Below, piece by piece: positions 1 through 7,725 of a stretch of 34,479 nt of DNA (positions within the stretch are counted from its first letter, which is position 1; every line of letters begins with the position of its first letter). The notes beneath the pieces are model-generated. The model searched no databases. It had not been told where the DNA came from and saw only the letters and a program-made list of their open reading frames with translations. The stretch is taken from NCBI GenBank assembly GCA_018222805.1, contig JAAEZQ010000037.1, positions 1-34,479 on the forward strand. The letters are read 5' to 3'. Position numbers and translations under genes: made by a program. This stretch comes from Vibrionaceae bacterium (GTDB lineage: Bacteria > Pseudomonadota > Gammaproteobacteria > Enterobacterales > Vibrionaceae).

Positions 1-167
1 TCTGGGTTTTGTAGAATGTCTACGTAAGCGAACTTCTCACCACATGCCATTAGAGCTTGTGACGCTTGAGAAGAGAAACCACAGCTTGGCAGTTTCGGTG
101 ATCCTTTCATGTACAGCAGGATAGAGTTTTCTGAAATCTGCTGTTTGATTTTGTCGATAGTTTCCAT
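1..167 (-). CDS. grxD: Monothiol glutaredoxin Grx4 (N-terminal part)
   Basis: The first 55 codons of a minus-strand gene; the rest lies outside the left edge. The translation starts METIDKIKQQ and contains the monothiol active site CGFS in the context KLPSCGFSSQA, followed by FAYVDIL, which together identify the Grx4/Grx5 class. Family knowledge: these proteins bind a [2Fe-2S] cluster with glutathione, deliver it to client proteins, and work with BolA in iron homeostasis. The gene is divergent from sodB, an iron enzyme gene, across 283 nt. The start ATG is at 167. Confidence 0.93.
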   Translation of the reverse strand, partial: METIDKIKQQISENSILLYMKGSPKLPSCGFSSQASQALMACGEKFAYVDILQNP

Positions 168-450
168 CGCTTCCTCATTCATAGGTTTTAACTTTGTTTA
201 TCTGCCACATTCTACTCAATAACAGAATAATAAAAACCACATAATTAGTACGGCTTAAACTAAGCTTGTTTAATGGCGGAAAATTCAGCGATTCATAACC
301 GCTAACATCTTAAAATATTTTCATATCGGGGTTTTAATAAAGTAAAAACTTGCTAAAATACCTAGCAAGTCAGTCGTATCGACTCAGAACGAATAAAAAC
401 ACTGGAAGCAATCGAAAGGTTACCCTTTCATATCAATGGAGAATCGAGTA
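168..450. promoter_or_regulatory. grxD-sodB divergent intergenic region
   Basis: No gene is visible in these 283 nt. The region is AT-rich and carries the sodB promoter area. A perfect 8-bp dyad, ACTTGCTA (348-355) and TAGCAAGT (363-370) with a 7-nt spacer, contains a -10-like TAAAAT (354-359). A purine-rich GGAGAA (439-444) is the ribosome binding site that selects the sodB start at 451. Confidence 0.5.
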
Positions 451-1035
451 ATGGCATTTGAACTACCAGCTCTTCCTTACGCGAAAGACGCACTAGAACC
501 ACACATCTCAGCAGAGACTCTAGATTACCACCACGGTAAGCACCACAACACTTACGTAGTTAAGCTAAACGGTCTTATCCCTGGTACTGAGTTCGAAGGC
601 AAAACACTAGAAGAGATCATCAAGACTTCTACTGGTGGCGTATTCAACAACGCTGCTCAAATCTGGAACCACACGTTCTACTGGCACTGTCTAGCTCCAA
701 ACGCGGGCGGCGAGCCAACTGGCGCTGTTGCTGACGCAATCAACGCGGCATTTGGTTCTTTCGAAGAATTCAAAGCGAAGTTCACTGATGCAGCAATCAA
801 CAACTTCGGTTCTTCATGGACTTGGCTAGTTAAGAAGGCTGACGGTTCTCTAGACATCGTTAACACTTCTAACGCAGGTACTCCTCTAACAGAAGAAGGT
901 GTAACTCCACTTCTTACTGTTGACCTGTGGGAACACGCTTACTACATCGATTACCGCAACGTACGTCCTGATTACATGAACGGCTTCTGGGCCCTTGTAA
1001 ACTGGGATTTCGTAGCAGAGAACCTAGCGAAGTAA
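451..1035 (+). CDS. sodB: Superoxide dismutase [Fe]
   Basis: A 194-residue protein beginning MAFELPALPY. It dismutates superoxide to oxygen and peroxide in the cytoplasm. Metal ligands visible by position are H27, H74, D158 and H162 (the last two in the signature DLWEHAYY). The AAQIWNHTFYW segment with Gln70 is typical of iron rather than manganese enzymes. An in-frame ATG at 436 would add five residues, but GGAGAA inside that extension is a well-spaced ribosome site for ATG 451, so I take 451. A hairpin terminator follows at 1070-1095. In V. cholerae and E. coli sodB is a known target of the iron-responsive small RNA RyhB; the pairing was not checked here. Confidence 0.97.
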   Translation: MAFELPALPYAKDALEPHISAETLDYHHGKHHNTYVVKLNGLIPGTEFEGKTLEEIIKTSTGGVFNNAAQIWNHTFYWHCLAPNAGGEPTGAVADAINAAFGSFEEFKAKFTDAAINNFGSSWTWLVKKADGSLDIVNTSNAGTPLTEEGVTPLLTVDLWEHAYYIDYRNVRPDYMNGFWALVNWDFVAENLAK

Positions 1036-1069
1036 TTTACTTCCCCCTAGTTCAATTTAGTCTTATGCA

Positions 1070-1097
1070 AAAGCTCGCTAGATACAGCGAGCTTTTT
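1070..1097 (+). terminator. sodB intrinsic terminator
   Basis: A 10-bp perfect stem, AAAGCTCGCT (1070-1079) with AGCGAGCTTT (1086-1095), has a 6-nt loop and runs into TTTTTATT. It lies 35 nt after the sodB stop. Confidence 0.9.
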
Positions 1098-1189
1098 ATT
1101 GCCTCGCTTAAAAGCACGCATTTAATCTCTTCTTTTTCCTAAAGTTCTTCCGTGATACGCCGTTATAAAAGCATCTCAAGAGGAACATC

Positions 1190-1693
1190 ATGCAAATTCA
1201 TACTCTAGACAAAGCAGCAATTATCAACGAACTGCAGTTCGGTATTGGTATTAATCATGCCGTTCATGATGGTCGTCGTTCCGATTTCGCTCTGATTTTG
1301 TCGATGTTCTCTAACGATATTCGTGACGTCGTTCCTGTCGAAGAAATCAAACAGACGAAGACAAATGACGAGATCTTACGTCAGCAATTTTTCCTCTCTC
1401 AACCACAAATTTTGCGATCAGACAGCAGCAGTTATGAACTCGCGGCAGAACAAGCTAAACAGTTTCACGATGCTGGATTGCCGTCCGCGAAGCTTAGCCA
1501 TTACCTAAAACCAGATGCTTTAACCTATCTACCGGAAGACACTTTTAACCTTCCCGAAGAGGTCTACCATAATCTATCAGGGCATGAACGACGTCGTTTA
1601 GGAAAAAGAAATCAGGCACTTATTTCTGATGCAGGGTTGTATCATCAGCTTGTCGCCGCTCAGCGCCAATACCAAATTCAAACTCAGGCTTAG
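1190..1693 (+). CDS. VC2046/SO_2500 family protein, unknown function
   Basis: A 167-residue soluble protein with no signal peptide or membrane segment. I recognise it as the conserved hypothetical that lies beside sodB in Vibrio and relatives (VC2046 family). The N-terminal part (about 15-45) is hydrophobic and well ordered (FGIGINHAVHDGRRSDFALILSMF is spread over 17-40). The C-terminal part is basic, with a GHERRRLGKRNQ segment near 136-147, compatible with nucleic-acid or acidic-surface contact, though that is only a guess. A strong ribosome site AAGAGGAA precedes ATG 1190. It has its own spacing from sodB and follows the sodB terminator, so it is probably transcribed separately. Confidence 0.85.
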   Translation: MQIHTLDKAAIINELQFGIGINHAVHDGRRSDFALILSMFSNDIRDVVPVEEIKQTKTNDEILRQQFFLSQPQILRSDSSSYELAAEQAKQFHDAGLPSAKLSHYLKPDALTYLPEDTFNLPEEVYHNLSGHERRRLGKRNQALISDAGLYHQLVAAQRQYQIQTQA

Positions 1694-1875
1694 TGTTCAA
1701 CTTTTCACCTAGTGATTACACTAGTAACACATGCGAAATGTGACGACTTACTAATTACTACACAATAGTCTTCCCTCAAAAGCGTTAGTTTGAAGCTATT
1801 CACACTGAGCAGTCCGAATTTAATCCATGCTGAAAGCACAAACCACTGGTTTATACGGGGCTGTGAAGGTGTTAT
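1694..1875. promoter_or_regulatory. Palindrome-rich leader of the SDR-like gene
   Basis: This 182-nt gap holds three short inverted repeats: CTAGTG-atta-CACTAG (1709-1724), CACAT-gcgaa-ATGTG (1728-1742) and AAACCA-c-TGGTTT (1840-1852). None matches an operator that I can name. A ribosome site GAAGGTG lies just before ATG 1876. Confidence 0.4.
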
Positions 1876-2559
1876 ATGGATATCAAAGAATCAATCATAC
1901 TGGTCACATCAGCAGGTTCAGTCATAGGCAGAACATGCTCCAGCCACTTTGCTCACCTTGGCGCCACGTTGGTTCTGTGTGATCAAAACGAAAGCACTTT
2001 GAAGGCTAGTTACGAGCAAATTAGCGCGTTTAGCAATAATGTTTTCGCTATGCACGTATGTAGTGATGACACGACTTCTATCAACTTATTGTTTGACCAA
2101 ATTGAGTCTGAACTTGGTGCTACACCAGATGTGGTGGTCAATTGCTGGACCAGTTCCCCAATGCCAAGCTTAATGGCACCAGAACCAATGAGTACATACA
2201 TCGATCATTTGTCTTCTGCTGCTCGTTTTCTTTATACCTACGGACAGGTTGCCGCAGATCGTTTCCGCAACAGGAACAAGAAAGGAGTTATCGTTAACGT
2301 AATTTCGCATGATAACCACGAAGATCTGACAGGGGTAGAAAGTATGGCTGCGTTGGTATCTGGATTTACCTACAGCTGGGCCAAAGAACTTACACCGTTC
2401 AATATCAGAGTCGGTGGTGTTATCCCATCGATCACTCATACCAAAGAAGACTTAGACGAAATCCATTGGGCTGAAATACTGGATGAGCTCGTGCGCAATA
2501 CCGAGTACATTGTCGCGAATGATTACTTTAGCGGCAGAGTCGTATCTACCGAGATCTAA
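1876..2559 (+). CDS. SDR-fold protein with lost catalytic residues
   Basis: A 227-residue protein that aligns along its length with short-chain dehydrogenases: beta-strand plus glycine loop at 6-20, DVVVN at 85-89, the strand GVIVNVIS at 137-144, and WAKELTPFNIRVGGVIP at 168-184, which is the usual helix-strand after the active site. The key residues are gone. The TGxxxGIG loop reads TSAGSVIG, the NNAG motif reads NCWT, and counting back from the conserved KELTPFNIRV puts Val154 where the catalytic Tyr belongs and Ala158 where the Lys belongs. The ORF is intact and well initiated, so it looks like a maintained pseudoenzyme rather than a decayed gene. It is annotated in some genomes simply as an SDR oxidoreductase. 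Substrate and function are unknown. Confidence 0.8.
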   Translation: MDIKESIILVTSAGSVIGRTCSSHFAHLGATLVLCDQNESTLKASYEQISAFSNNVFAMHVCSDDTTSINLLFDQIESELGATPDVVVNCWTSSPMPSLMAPEPMSTYIDHLSSAARFLYTYGQVAADRFRNRNKKGVIVNVISHDNHEDLTGVESMAALVSGFTYSWAKELTPFNIRVGGVIPSITHTKEDLDEIHWAEILDELVRNTEYIVANDYFSGRVVSTEI

Positions 2560-2630
2560 ACGCCGAATCTATCTAAAGTCTCCCTCATACGCCCTCAATG
2601 TGCCAACGCAGGACGAGACACAAGAAGATA

Positions 2631-2666
2631 AAAAAAGCCCCAGTCATTTGACTGGGGCTTTTAACT
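2631..2666. terminator. Bidirectional terminator between SDR-like gene and adhE
   Basis: A perfect 11-bp GC-rich stem, AAGCCCCAGTC (2635-2645) with GACTGGGGCTT (2650-2660) and loop atttg/attt, is flanked by A-runs on the left and T-runs on the right. Convergent transcripts from the SDR-like gene (+) and adhE (-) can both end here; the U-tract is strongest for adhE. Confidence 0.92.
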
Positions 2667-2719
2667 TTTCCCGATTAAGGTTTCGTGCTAGCGAAAACCT
2701 TGTTCAAAACAACGCTTAC

Positions 2720-5422
2720 TTACGCGTCAGCTTTTTCTTTTTTAGCTTTAGGAGCAGATTTCGCTGCTTCTTGGTCTGCTTTCTTCTTGATTACAGTAGT
2801 ACCTTCGAAAGTTTCACCTTCAACGAAAGCTTTACCGTAGTAAGAAGCAGTCAGAACTTCTTTCAACTCGCTGATTAGTGGGTAGCGAGGGTTCGCACCA
2901 GTACATTGGTCATCGAACGCTTCAACCGCTAGCTCATCCAGTTTCGCGAAGAAGTCAGCTTCAGCAACACCAGCCGCCTGAATAGACATTGGGATGTCTA
3001 GGTTAGCTTTTAGCTCATCCATCCATGCTAGTAGACGTTCAATCTTCTGAGCAGTGCGGTCACCAGCTTGGCTTAGGCCTAGGTGGTCAGCAACTTCAGC
3101 GTAACGACGACGTGCTTGTGGACGGTCGTATTGAGAGAACGCAGTTTGCTTAGTTGGGTTATCGTTCGCGTTGTAACGTACAACGTTAGAGATAAGCAGT
3201 GCGTTCGCCAAGCCGTGTGGAATGTGGAACTCTGCACCCAGTTTGTGCGCCATTGAGTGACATACACCTAGGAATGCGTTCGCAAATGCCACACCAGCGA
3301 TAGTTGCTGCGTTGTGTACTTTCTCACGAGCGATTGGGTCGTTTGCACCGTTCGCGTAGCTTGATGGTAGGTACTCTTTTAGCATCTTAAGTGCTTGTAG
3401 AGCCTGACCGTCAGAGTATTCGTTCGCTAGAACTGATACGTAAGCTTCTAGAGCGTGAGTTACTGCATCGTAACCACCGAATGCTGTTAGAGACTTCGGC
3501 ATGTTCATAACAAGGTTAGCATCAACGATAGCCATGTTAGGCGTTAGCTCGTAGTCAGCTAGTGGGTATTTAGCACCAGTCTTGTCGTCAGTCACAACTG
3601 CGAATGGTGTAACTTCTGAACCCGTACCTGAAGTAGTAGTGATACATACTAGCTCAGCTTTTTGACCCATTTTAGGGAACTTGTAGATACGTTTACGGAT
3701 GTCCATAAAGCGCATTGCAAGCTCTTCGAAGTGCGTTTCTGGGTGCTCGTACATTACCCACATGATTTTCGCTGCATCCATTGGTGAACCACCACCTAGC
3801 GCTAAAATCACGTCTGGTTGGTAGCTCGCCATTTGAGCTGCGCCTTTCTCAACAACAGATAGCGTTGGGTCAGCTTCAACATCGAAGAACGTTTGAACTT
3901 CCATGCCTTGTGCTTTCAGTAGTTTCACTACGTCGTCTGCATAACCGTTGTTGAATAGGAAACGGTCAGTAACAAGGAATGCGCGTTTCTTACCTTCTAG
4001 GTCACCTAGAGCGATTGGAAGGCTACCACGACGGAAGTAGATTGACTTAGGTAGTTTATGCCACAACATGTTTTCAGCTCGCTTCGCTACAGTTTTCTTG
4101 TTGATTAGGTGTTTAGGACCTACGTTCTCAGAGATAGAGTTACCACCCCAAGAACCACAACCTAGCGTTAGAGAAGGTGCAACGTTGAAGTTGTACAAGT
4201 CACCGATACCACCATGAGTAGTCGGGATGTTGATTAGAATACGAGCCGTCTTCATCTTGTCACCGAAGTAACGGATGCGGTCTGCGTTCACGTCTTGGTT
4301 AGTGTATAGACCAGAAGTGTGGCCGATACCGCCAATCTCAACCATTGTTACGGCTTGAGCAACTGCGTCTTCGAAGTTGTCAGCACGGAATAGACCTAGC
4401 GTTGGAGACAGTTTCTCGTGAGCGAATGCGTCGTCGTAAGAGACTTTACCCAGACCTTCACCAACAAGCACTTTAGTGTCTGCAGGAACTTTAACGCCTG
4501 CCATTTCAGCGATAGCAGCCGCTGGTTGACCAACGATTTTCGCGTTTAGCGCACCATCGATAAGCAGAACTTTGCGAACTTTTTCCGCTTCCGCTTTGTT
4601 TAGTACGTACGCTTTGTGAGTTGCGAAACGCTCTTTCACTTCGTCGTATACTTCGTCAACTACGATAGCTGCCTGCTCAGAAGCACACACTACGCCGTTA
4701 TCGAATGTTTTAGACATAAGGATAGAAGCAACTGCACGCTTGATATCTGCAGTTTCGTCGATAACAACAGGAACGTTACCTGCACCTACACCGATAGCTG
4801 GTTTACCAGAAGAGTAAGCCGCTTTAACCATGCCTGGACCACCAGTTGCAAGGATAAGTGCGATGTCATCGTGCTTCATTAGAGCATTTGAAAGCTCAAC
4901 AGAAGGTTGGTCGATCCAACCGATGATGTCTTTTGGTGCGCCTGCTGCAACAGCTGCATCTAGAACAAGTTTAGCTGCGTCGTTAGTTGAGTTTTTCGCA
5001 CGTGGGTGTGGTGAGAAGATGATACCGTTACGAGTCTTCAGAGAGATAAGAGATTTGAAGATCGCTGTAGAAGTTGGGTTAGTTGTTGGTACGATACCGC
5101 AGATGATACCTACTGGTTCAGCGATAGTCATAGTACCTAGGTTGTCATCCTCTTCTAGGATGCCACAGGTTTGTTCGTCTTTGTATTTATTGTAGATAAA
5201 TTCAGATGCAAAGTGGTTCTTGATTACTTTATCTTCAACAATACCCATACCAGATTCTTCAACCGCTTGCTGCGCTAGAGGGATACGAGCTTGGTTAGCT
5301 GCAAGAGAAGCGGCACGGAAGATTTTGTCTACTTGCTCTTGAGAGTAAGTAGAGAACTCTTCTTGCGCTTTCTTAACGCGGGCAACCATTGCATCTAGTT
5401 CAGCCATATTAGTTACAGGCAT
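2720..5422 (-). CDS. adhE: Bifunctional acetaldehyde-CoA/alcohol dehydrogenase
   Basis: A 900-residue fusion that converts acetyl-CoA to acetaldehyde and then ethanol with two NADH, the main anaerobic NADH sink; E. coli AdhE is 891 residues. The N-terminal half is the CoA-acylating aldehyde dehydrogenase with its active cysteine in NGVVCASEQ (about Cys246). The C-terminal half is an iron-dependent alcohol dehydrogenase with GGGSPMDAAK (cofactor loop) and the histidine-containing HKLGAEFHIPHGLANA metal site. The tail is a Lys/Ala-rich extension. ATG 5422 was chosen because MPVTNMAELD is the family start and AGGAGAATCCCT lies directly upstream; the longer frame to 5503 has no support. Expression is probably driven from the FNR-like promoter near 5536-5584. 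Confidence 0.97.
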   Translation of the reverse strand: MPVTNMAELDAMVARVKKAQEEFSTYSQEQVDKIFRAASLAANQARIPLAQQAVEESGMGIVEDKVIKNHFASEFIYNKYKDEQTCGILEEDDNLGTMTIAEPVGIICGIVPTTNPTSTAIFKSLISLKTRNGIIFSPHPRAKNSTNDAAKLVLDAAVAAGAPKDIIGWIDQPSVELSNALMKHDDIALILATGGPGMVKAAYSSGKPAIGVGAGNVPVVIDETADIKRAVASILMSKTFDNGVVCASEQAAIVVDEVYDEVKERFATHKAYVLNKAEAEKVRKVLLIDGALNAKIVGQPAAAIAEMAGVKVPADTKVLVGEGLGKVSYDDAFAHEKLSPTLGLFRADNFEDAVAQAVTMVEIGGIGHTSGLYTNQDVNADRIRYFGDKMKTARILINIPTTHGGIGDLYNFNVAPSLTLGCGSWGGNSISENVGPKHLINKKTVAKRAENMLWHKLPKSIYFRRGSLPIALGDLEGKKRAFLVTDRFLFNNGYADDVVKLLKAQGMEVQTFFDVEADPTLSVVEKGAAQMASYQPDVILALGGGSPMDAAKIMWVMYEHPETHFEELAMRFMDIRKRIYKFPKMGQKAELVCITTTSGTGSEVTPFAVVTDDKTGAKYPLADYELTPNMAIVDANLVMNMPKSLTAFGGYDAVTHALEAYVSVLANEYSDGQALQALKMLKEYLPSSYANGANDPIAREKVHNAATIAGVAFANAFLGVCHSMAHKLGAEFHIPHGLANALLISNVVRYNANDNPTKQTAFSQYDRPQARRRYAEVADHLGLSQAGDRTAQKIERLLAWMDELKANLDIPMSIQAAGVAEADFFAKLDELAVEAFDDQCTGANPRYPLISELKEVLTASYYGKAFVEGETFEGTTVIKKKADQEAAKSAPKAKKEKADA

Positions 5423-6121
5423 AGGGATTCTCCTAAAATTAACAAATATTAAAAACTTTTTAGTAAGGCTATTGCTTAATCTCTTTTTCTGCTTGTCAGC
5501 CACTTAACAAACAAACGACTTAGTAAATTGCTTTCATGGCTGAGTATAATGTTTCACAGTATGAAAAAAATTGACTTGGATCAGTTCTCACCCTCGAAAT
5601 ACCACCAAAGTAGTGCTCACCCCCAACAAACCAACATAACCAACTGATAAATAACCACATTTAAATCATTTTTTATAGAACAAAAAAGCAGCAAACAGAC
5701 AAAAAATTTAAATAAACAACATCAGTCTGTAAAAAAGTTTCATTTTTAGACAAACAAATTACATGTAAGCCTAATTAAATGTGCTACTAGGAGTATATCC
5801 AATAACTTCATAGCTCTGCAATCGCGCTTTGTTATTATCAAATGTATGCAAATGTTAACGTTTATGTAAAACACAACTGTTAAACAATAGCACTCCACGC
5901 AACATTTGATTTACAGATTAGATGCAGTTTTTTAAAAAATTAGTTTTTCTCACAAATATCATGGGAAATACGTTAGTTTTTTTCATTTCTACTCGAGGGT
6001 GTTTTAACTTACATTTAGCACCCGATGTCTATCGCCTGAATTGAGAGCCTTTCATTTCAAACGATTTGACTAACCTACTCTCTCCATTTTTCACTTGTGT
6101 GAATTTTTATGAGAATGCACT
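5423..6121. promoter_or_regulatory. adhE-ychE divergent regulatory region
   Basis: A 699-nt AT-rich stretch with no credible gene. The left part holds the adhE leader and promoter: ribosome site 5423-5434, a -10-like hexamer at 5543-5548 and an FNR-like box at 5571-5584. The right part precedes ychE and holds TTCAC-ttgt-GTGAA (6090-6103), 18 nt before the ATG. Runs of A and T around 5650-5770 and 5920-5985 suggest bent DNA or silencing-protein binding; that is inference. Confidence 0.5.
5536..5584 (-). promoter_or_regulatory. Candidate class II FNR-dependent adhE promoter
   Basis: Read on the minus strand, CTGAT-CCAA-GTCAA (5584-5571) matches the FNR consensus TTGAT-N4-ATCAA at 8 of 10 positions. 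Downstream, TATACT (5548-5543) matches the -10 consensus at 5 of 6 positions. If the last base of the -10 is at -7, the start is near 5536 and the FNR box is centred at -41.5, exactly the class II activator position. The -35 region itself is poor, as expected for such promoters. The implied leader is about 114 nt. Confidence 0.6.
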
Positions 6122-6760
6122 ATGCAAACTTTCGAGCTCGCTATTTTCTTACAGTTTTTTTTAGGTCTGGTTGCTGCCGTTAACCCTGTTGGCATCATGC
6201 CAGTGTTCGTGTCACTGACAGGTCATATGACACCAGAGGAAAAGAGTAAAACAGCCACAACCGCAAACATTGCCGTTGCAATAATCCTTTGTATCTCGCT
6301 CCTCGCTGGTCAACTGCTCTTAGATATGTTCAGCATTTCTCTGGACTCATTTCGAGTTGCAGGCGGACTACTGTTGTTGAGCATCGCATTCTCAATGATG
6401 AGTGGTAAGTTGGGTGAGGATAAACAAAATAAACAAGAGAAATCAGAATACGTAAGTCGTGAGCAAATCGGGGTTGTTCCTCTGGCTATGCCTCTGATGG
6501 CAGGGCCCGGCGCGATCAGCTCAACTATCGTTTATGGGGCTCGCTACCCTAGCATGCTGGACACTGTCGGTATTAGTATTACGATTGGTGTGTTTTGTCT
6601 CTGCTCGTGGTTGCTGTTTCGGTCAGCTCCGTTGATCGTTCGGTTCTTAGGGCAGACAGGCATCAACGTAATCACCCGTATCATGGGCTTGATACTTGGT
6701 GCACTTGGTATTGAGTTCATCGCTAATGGGCTACGTAATCTATTTCCCGGATTAGCCTGA
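6122..6760 (+). CDS. ychE: YchE/MarC-family NAAT membrane protein
   Basis: A 212-residue integral membrane protein with about six helices, of the MarC/UPF0056 family annotated as NAAT transporters. Diagnostic segments are VAAVNPVGIMPVFVSLT in the first helix region, the charged loop with KLGEDKQNKQEKSEY around 99-113, and VPLAMPLMAGPGAISSTI, the conserved PLAxPLxAGPG motif. The substrate is not established; YchE-type proteins have been proposed as amino-acid-related transporters. The divergent placement beside adhE also occurs in E. coli, which supports the ychE assignment over marC or yhgN. The ribosome site is weak (GAGAAT). Confidence 0.85.
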   Translation: MQTFELAIFLQFFLGLVAAVNPVGIMPVFVSLTGHMTPEEKSKTATTANIAVAIILCISLLAGQLLLDMFSISLDSFRVAGGLLLLSIAFSMMSGKLGEDKQNKQEKSEYVSREQIGVVPLAMPLMAGPGAISSTIVYGARYPSMLDTVGISITIGVFCLCSWLLFRSAPLIVRFLGQTGINVITRIMGLILGALGIEFIANGLRNLFPGLA

Positions 6761-6795
6761 TTTTCTATAAGCTTGTATGATAGAGCGATTCAACA

Positions 6796-7665
6796 ATGGA
6801 TCGCTTTGTCATGAAGACTCACACTCTCAAAAATACACTCTACGTTACCATTTTTGGCACGCATACCAAGGCTGGGCGTACTTTTGATATTGCATTAATT
6901 ATTGCGATTTTAAGCTCACTGACCGTACTGGTCCTCGACTCTATTCCTGCAGTGCAAGCTGAATGGGCAAAGGAGCTGAAGTACCTGGAGTACACCTTTA
7001 CCGGCCTCTTTACCATTGAATACTTAGTGCGTCTCTACTGTTCACCTAAACCTGCCGCTTATGCAAAAAGTTTCTACGGGGTAGTCGATTTATTGGCGAT
7101 TCTGCCAACGTACTTAGTACTGTTCTTTCCGTCGGCATCATTTATGGGCGTGATAAGAGCGCTTCGTGTGTTGCGTATATTCCGAATCTTAAAGTTAGTT
7201 CGTTATCTACAAGACTCTAATGTTCTTCTTCGCTCGTTGCTCATGGCTCGCAGGAAAATATTTATATTTTTCAGTGCAGTGGCCATTCTCGTAACGATAT
7301 TTGGGTCACTAATTTTTATCGTAGAGGGGCCTGAAAACGGATTTACCAGCATTCCGAAAAGCATTTACTGGGCTATTGTCACCATTACAACGGTCGGATA
7401 TGGCGATTTAATCCCACAGACCAACTTAGGTAAAGCACTCGCTTCCATCACGATGTTACTGGGCTATTCGATACTAGCGGTACCGACAGGGATTTTTACC
7501 GCCGAGCTGCATCATGAAATGCAATCGCACAAAGAATTGGTTAAATGCCCTAACTGTTCGCAAGCAGGTCATGATTCAGATGCAATCTACTGCAAGCACT
7601 GTGGAAGTGAATTAGCAGACCCAGACAATCGGGTTGTATCGGTAGAAAAAAATAAACGCTCATAA
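6796..7665 (+). CDS. Voltage-gated K+ channel with C-terminal zinc ribbon
   Basis: A 289-residue six-helix channel subunit. The voltage sensor S4 is visible as RALRVLRIFRILKLVR (121-136), with arginines every third residue. The selectivity filter TTVGYGD is at 198-204, with pore helix before it and S6 (GKALASITMLLGYSILAVPTGIF) after it. The cytoplasmic tail carries a compact zinc-ribbon-like unit with Cys251, Cys254, Cys266 and Cys269 (two CxxC pairs, the second as CKHC). Family knowledge predicts a tetrameric potassium channel in the inner membrane. The start could be ATG 6796 or ATG 6811; neither has a clear ribosome site. The 35-nt gap after ychE suggests co-transcription. Confidence 0.88.
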   Translation: MDRFVMKTHTLKNTLYVTIFGTHTKAGRTFDIALIIAILSSLTVLVLDSIPAVQAEWAKELKYLEYTFTGLFTIEYLVRLYCSPKPAAYAKSFYGVVDLLAILPTYLVLFFPSASFMGVIRALRVLRIFRILKLVRYLQDSNVLLRSLLMARRKIFIFFSAVAILVTIFGSLIFIVEGPENGFTSIPKSIYWAIVTITTVGYGDLIPQTNLGKALASITMLLGYSILAVPTGIFTAELHHEMQSHKELVKCPNCSQAGHDSDAIYCKHCGSELADPDNRVVSVEKNKRS

Positions 7666-7677
7666 AGAGCGTTTATT
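7651..7677. terminator. Bidirectional terminator enclosing the channel stop codon
   Basis: A perfect 11-bp stem, AATAAACGCTC (7651-7661) with GAGCGTTTATT (7667-7677), has the TAA stop of the channel gene (7663-7665) in its 5-nt loop. On the minus strand it is followed by TTTTTT, so it also serves the pilin gene approaching from the right. Confidence 0.82.
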
Positions 7678-7725
7678 GGCGGTGAGTTGGGTTGCAATAC
7701 TTAATTTTAAGGTCAGCGTACCGCA

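Noticed and set aside
5423..5503. 27-codon N-terminal extension of adhE
   Set aside because: ATG 5422 has a strong ribosome site and matches the family start; the extension overlaps the leader and has no homology that I recognise.
5552..6103. Rex operator in the adhE-ychE region
   Set aside because: Both TTCAC/GTGAA-type dyads have arm order and spacing unlike the TTGTGAA-N4-TTCACAA consensus.
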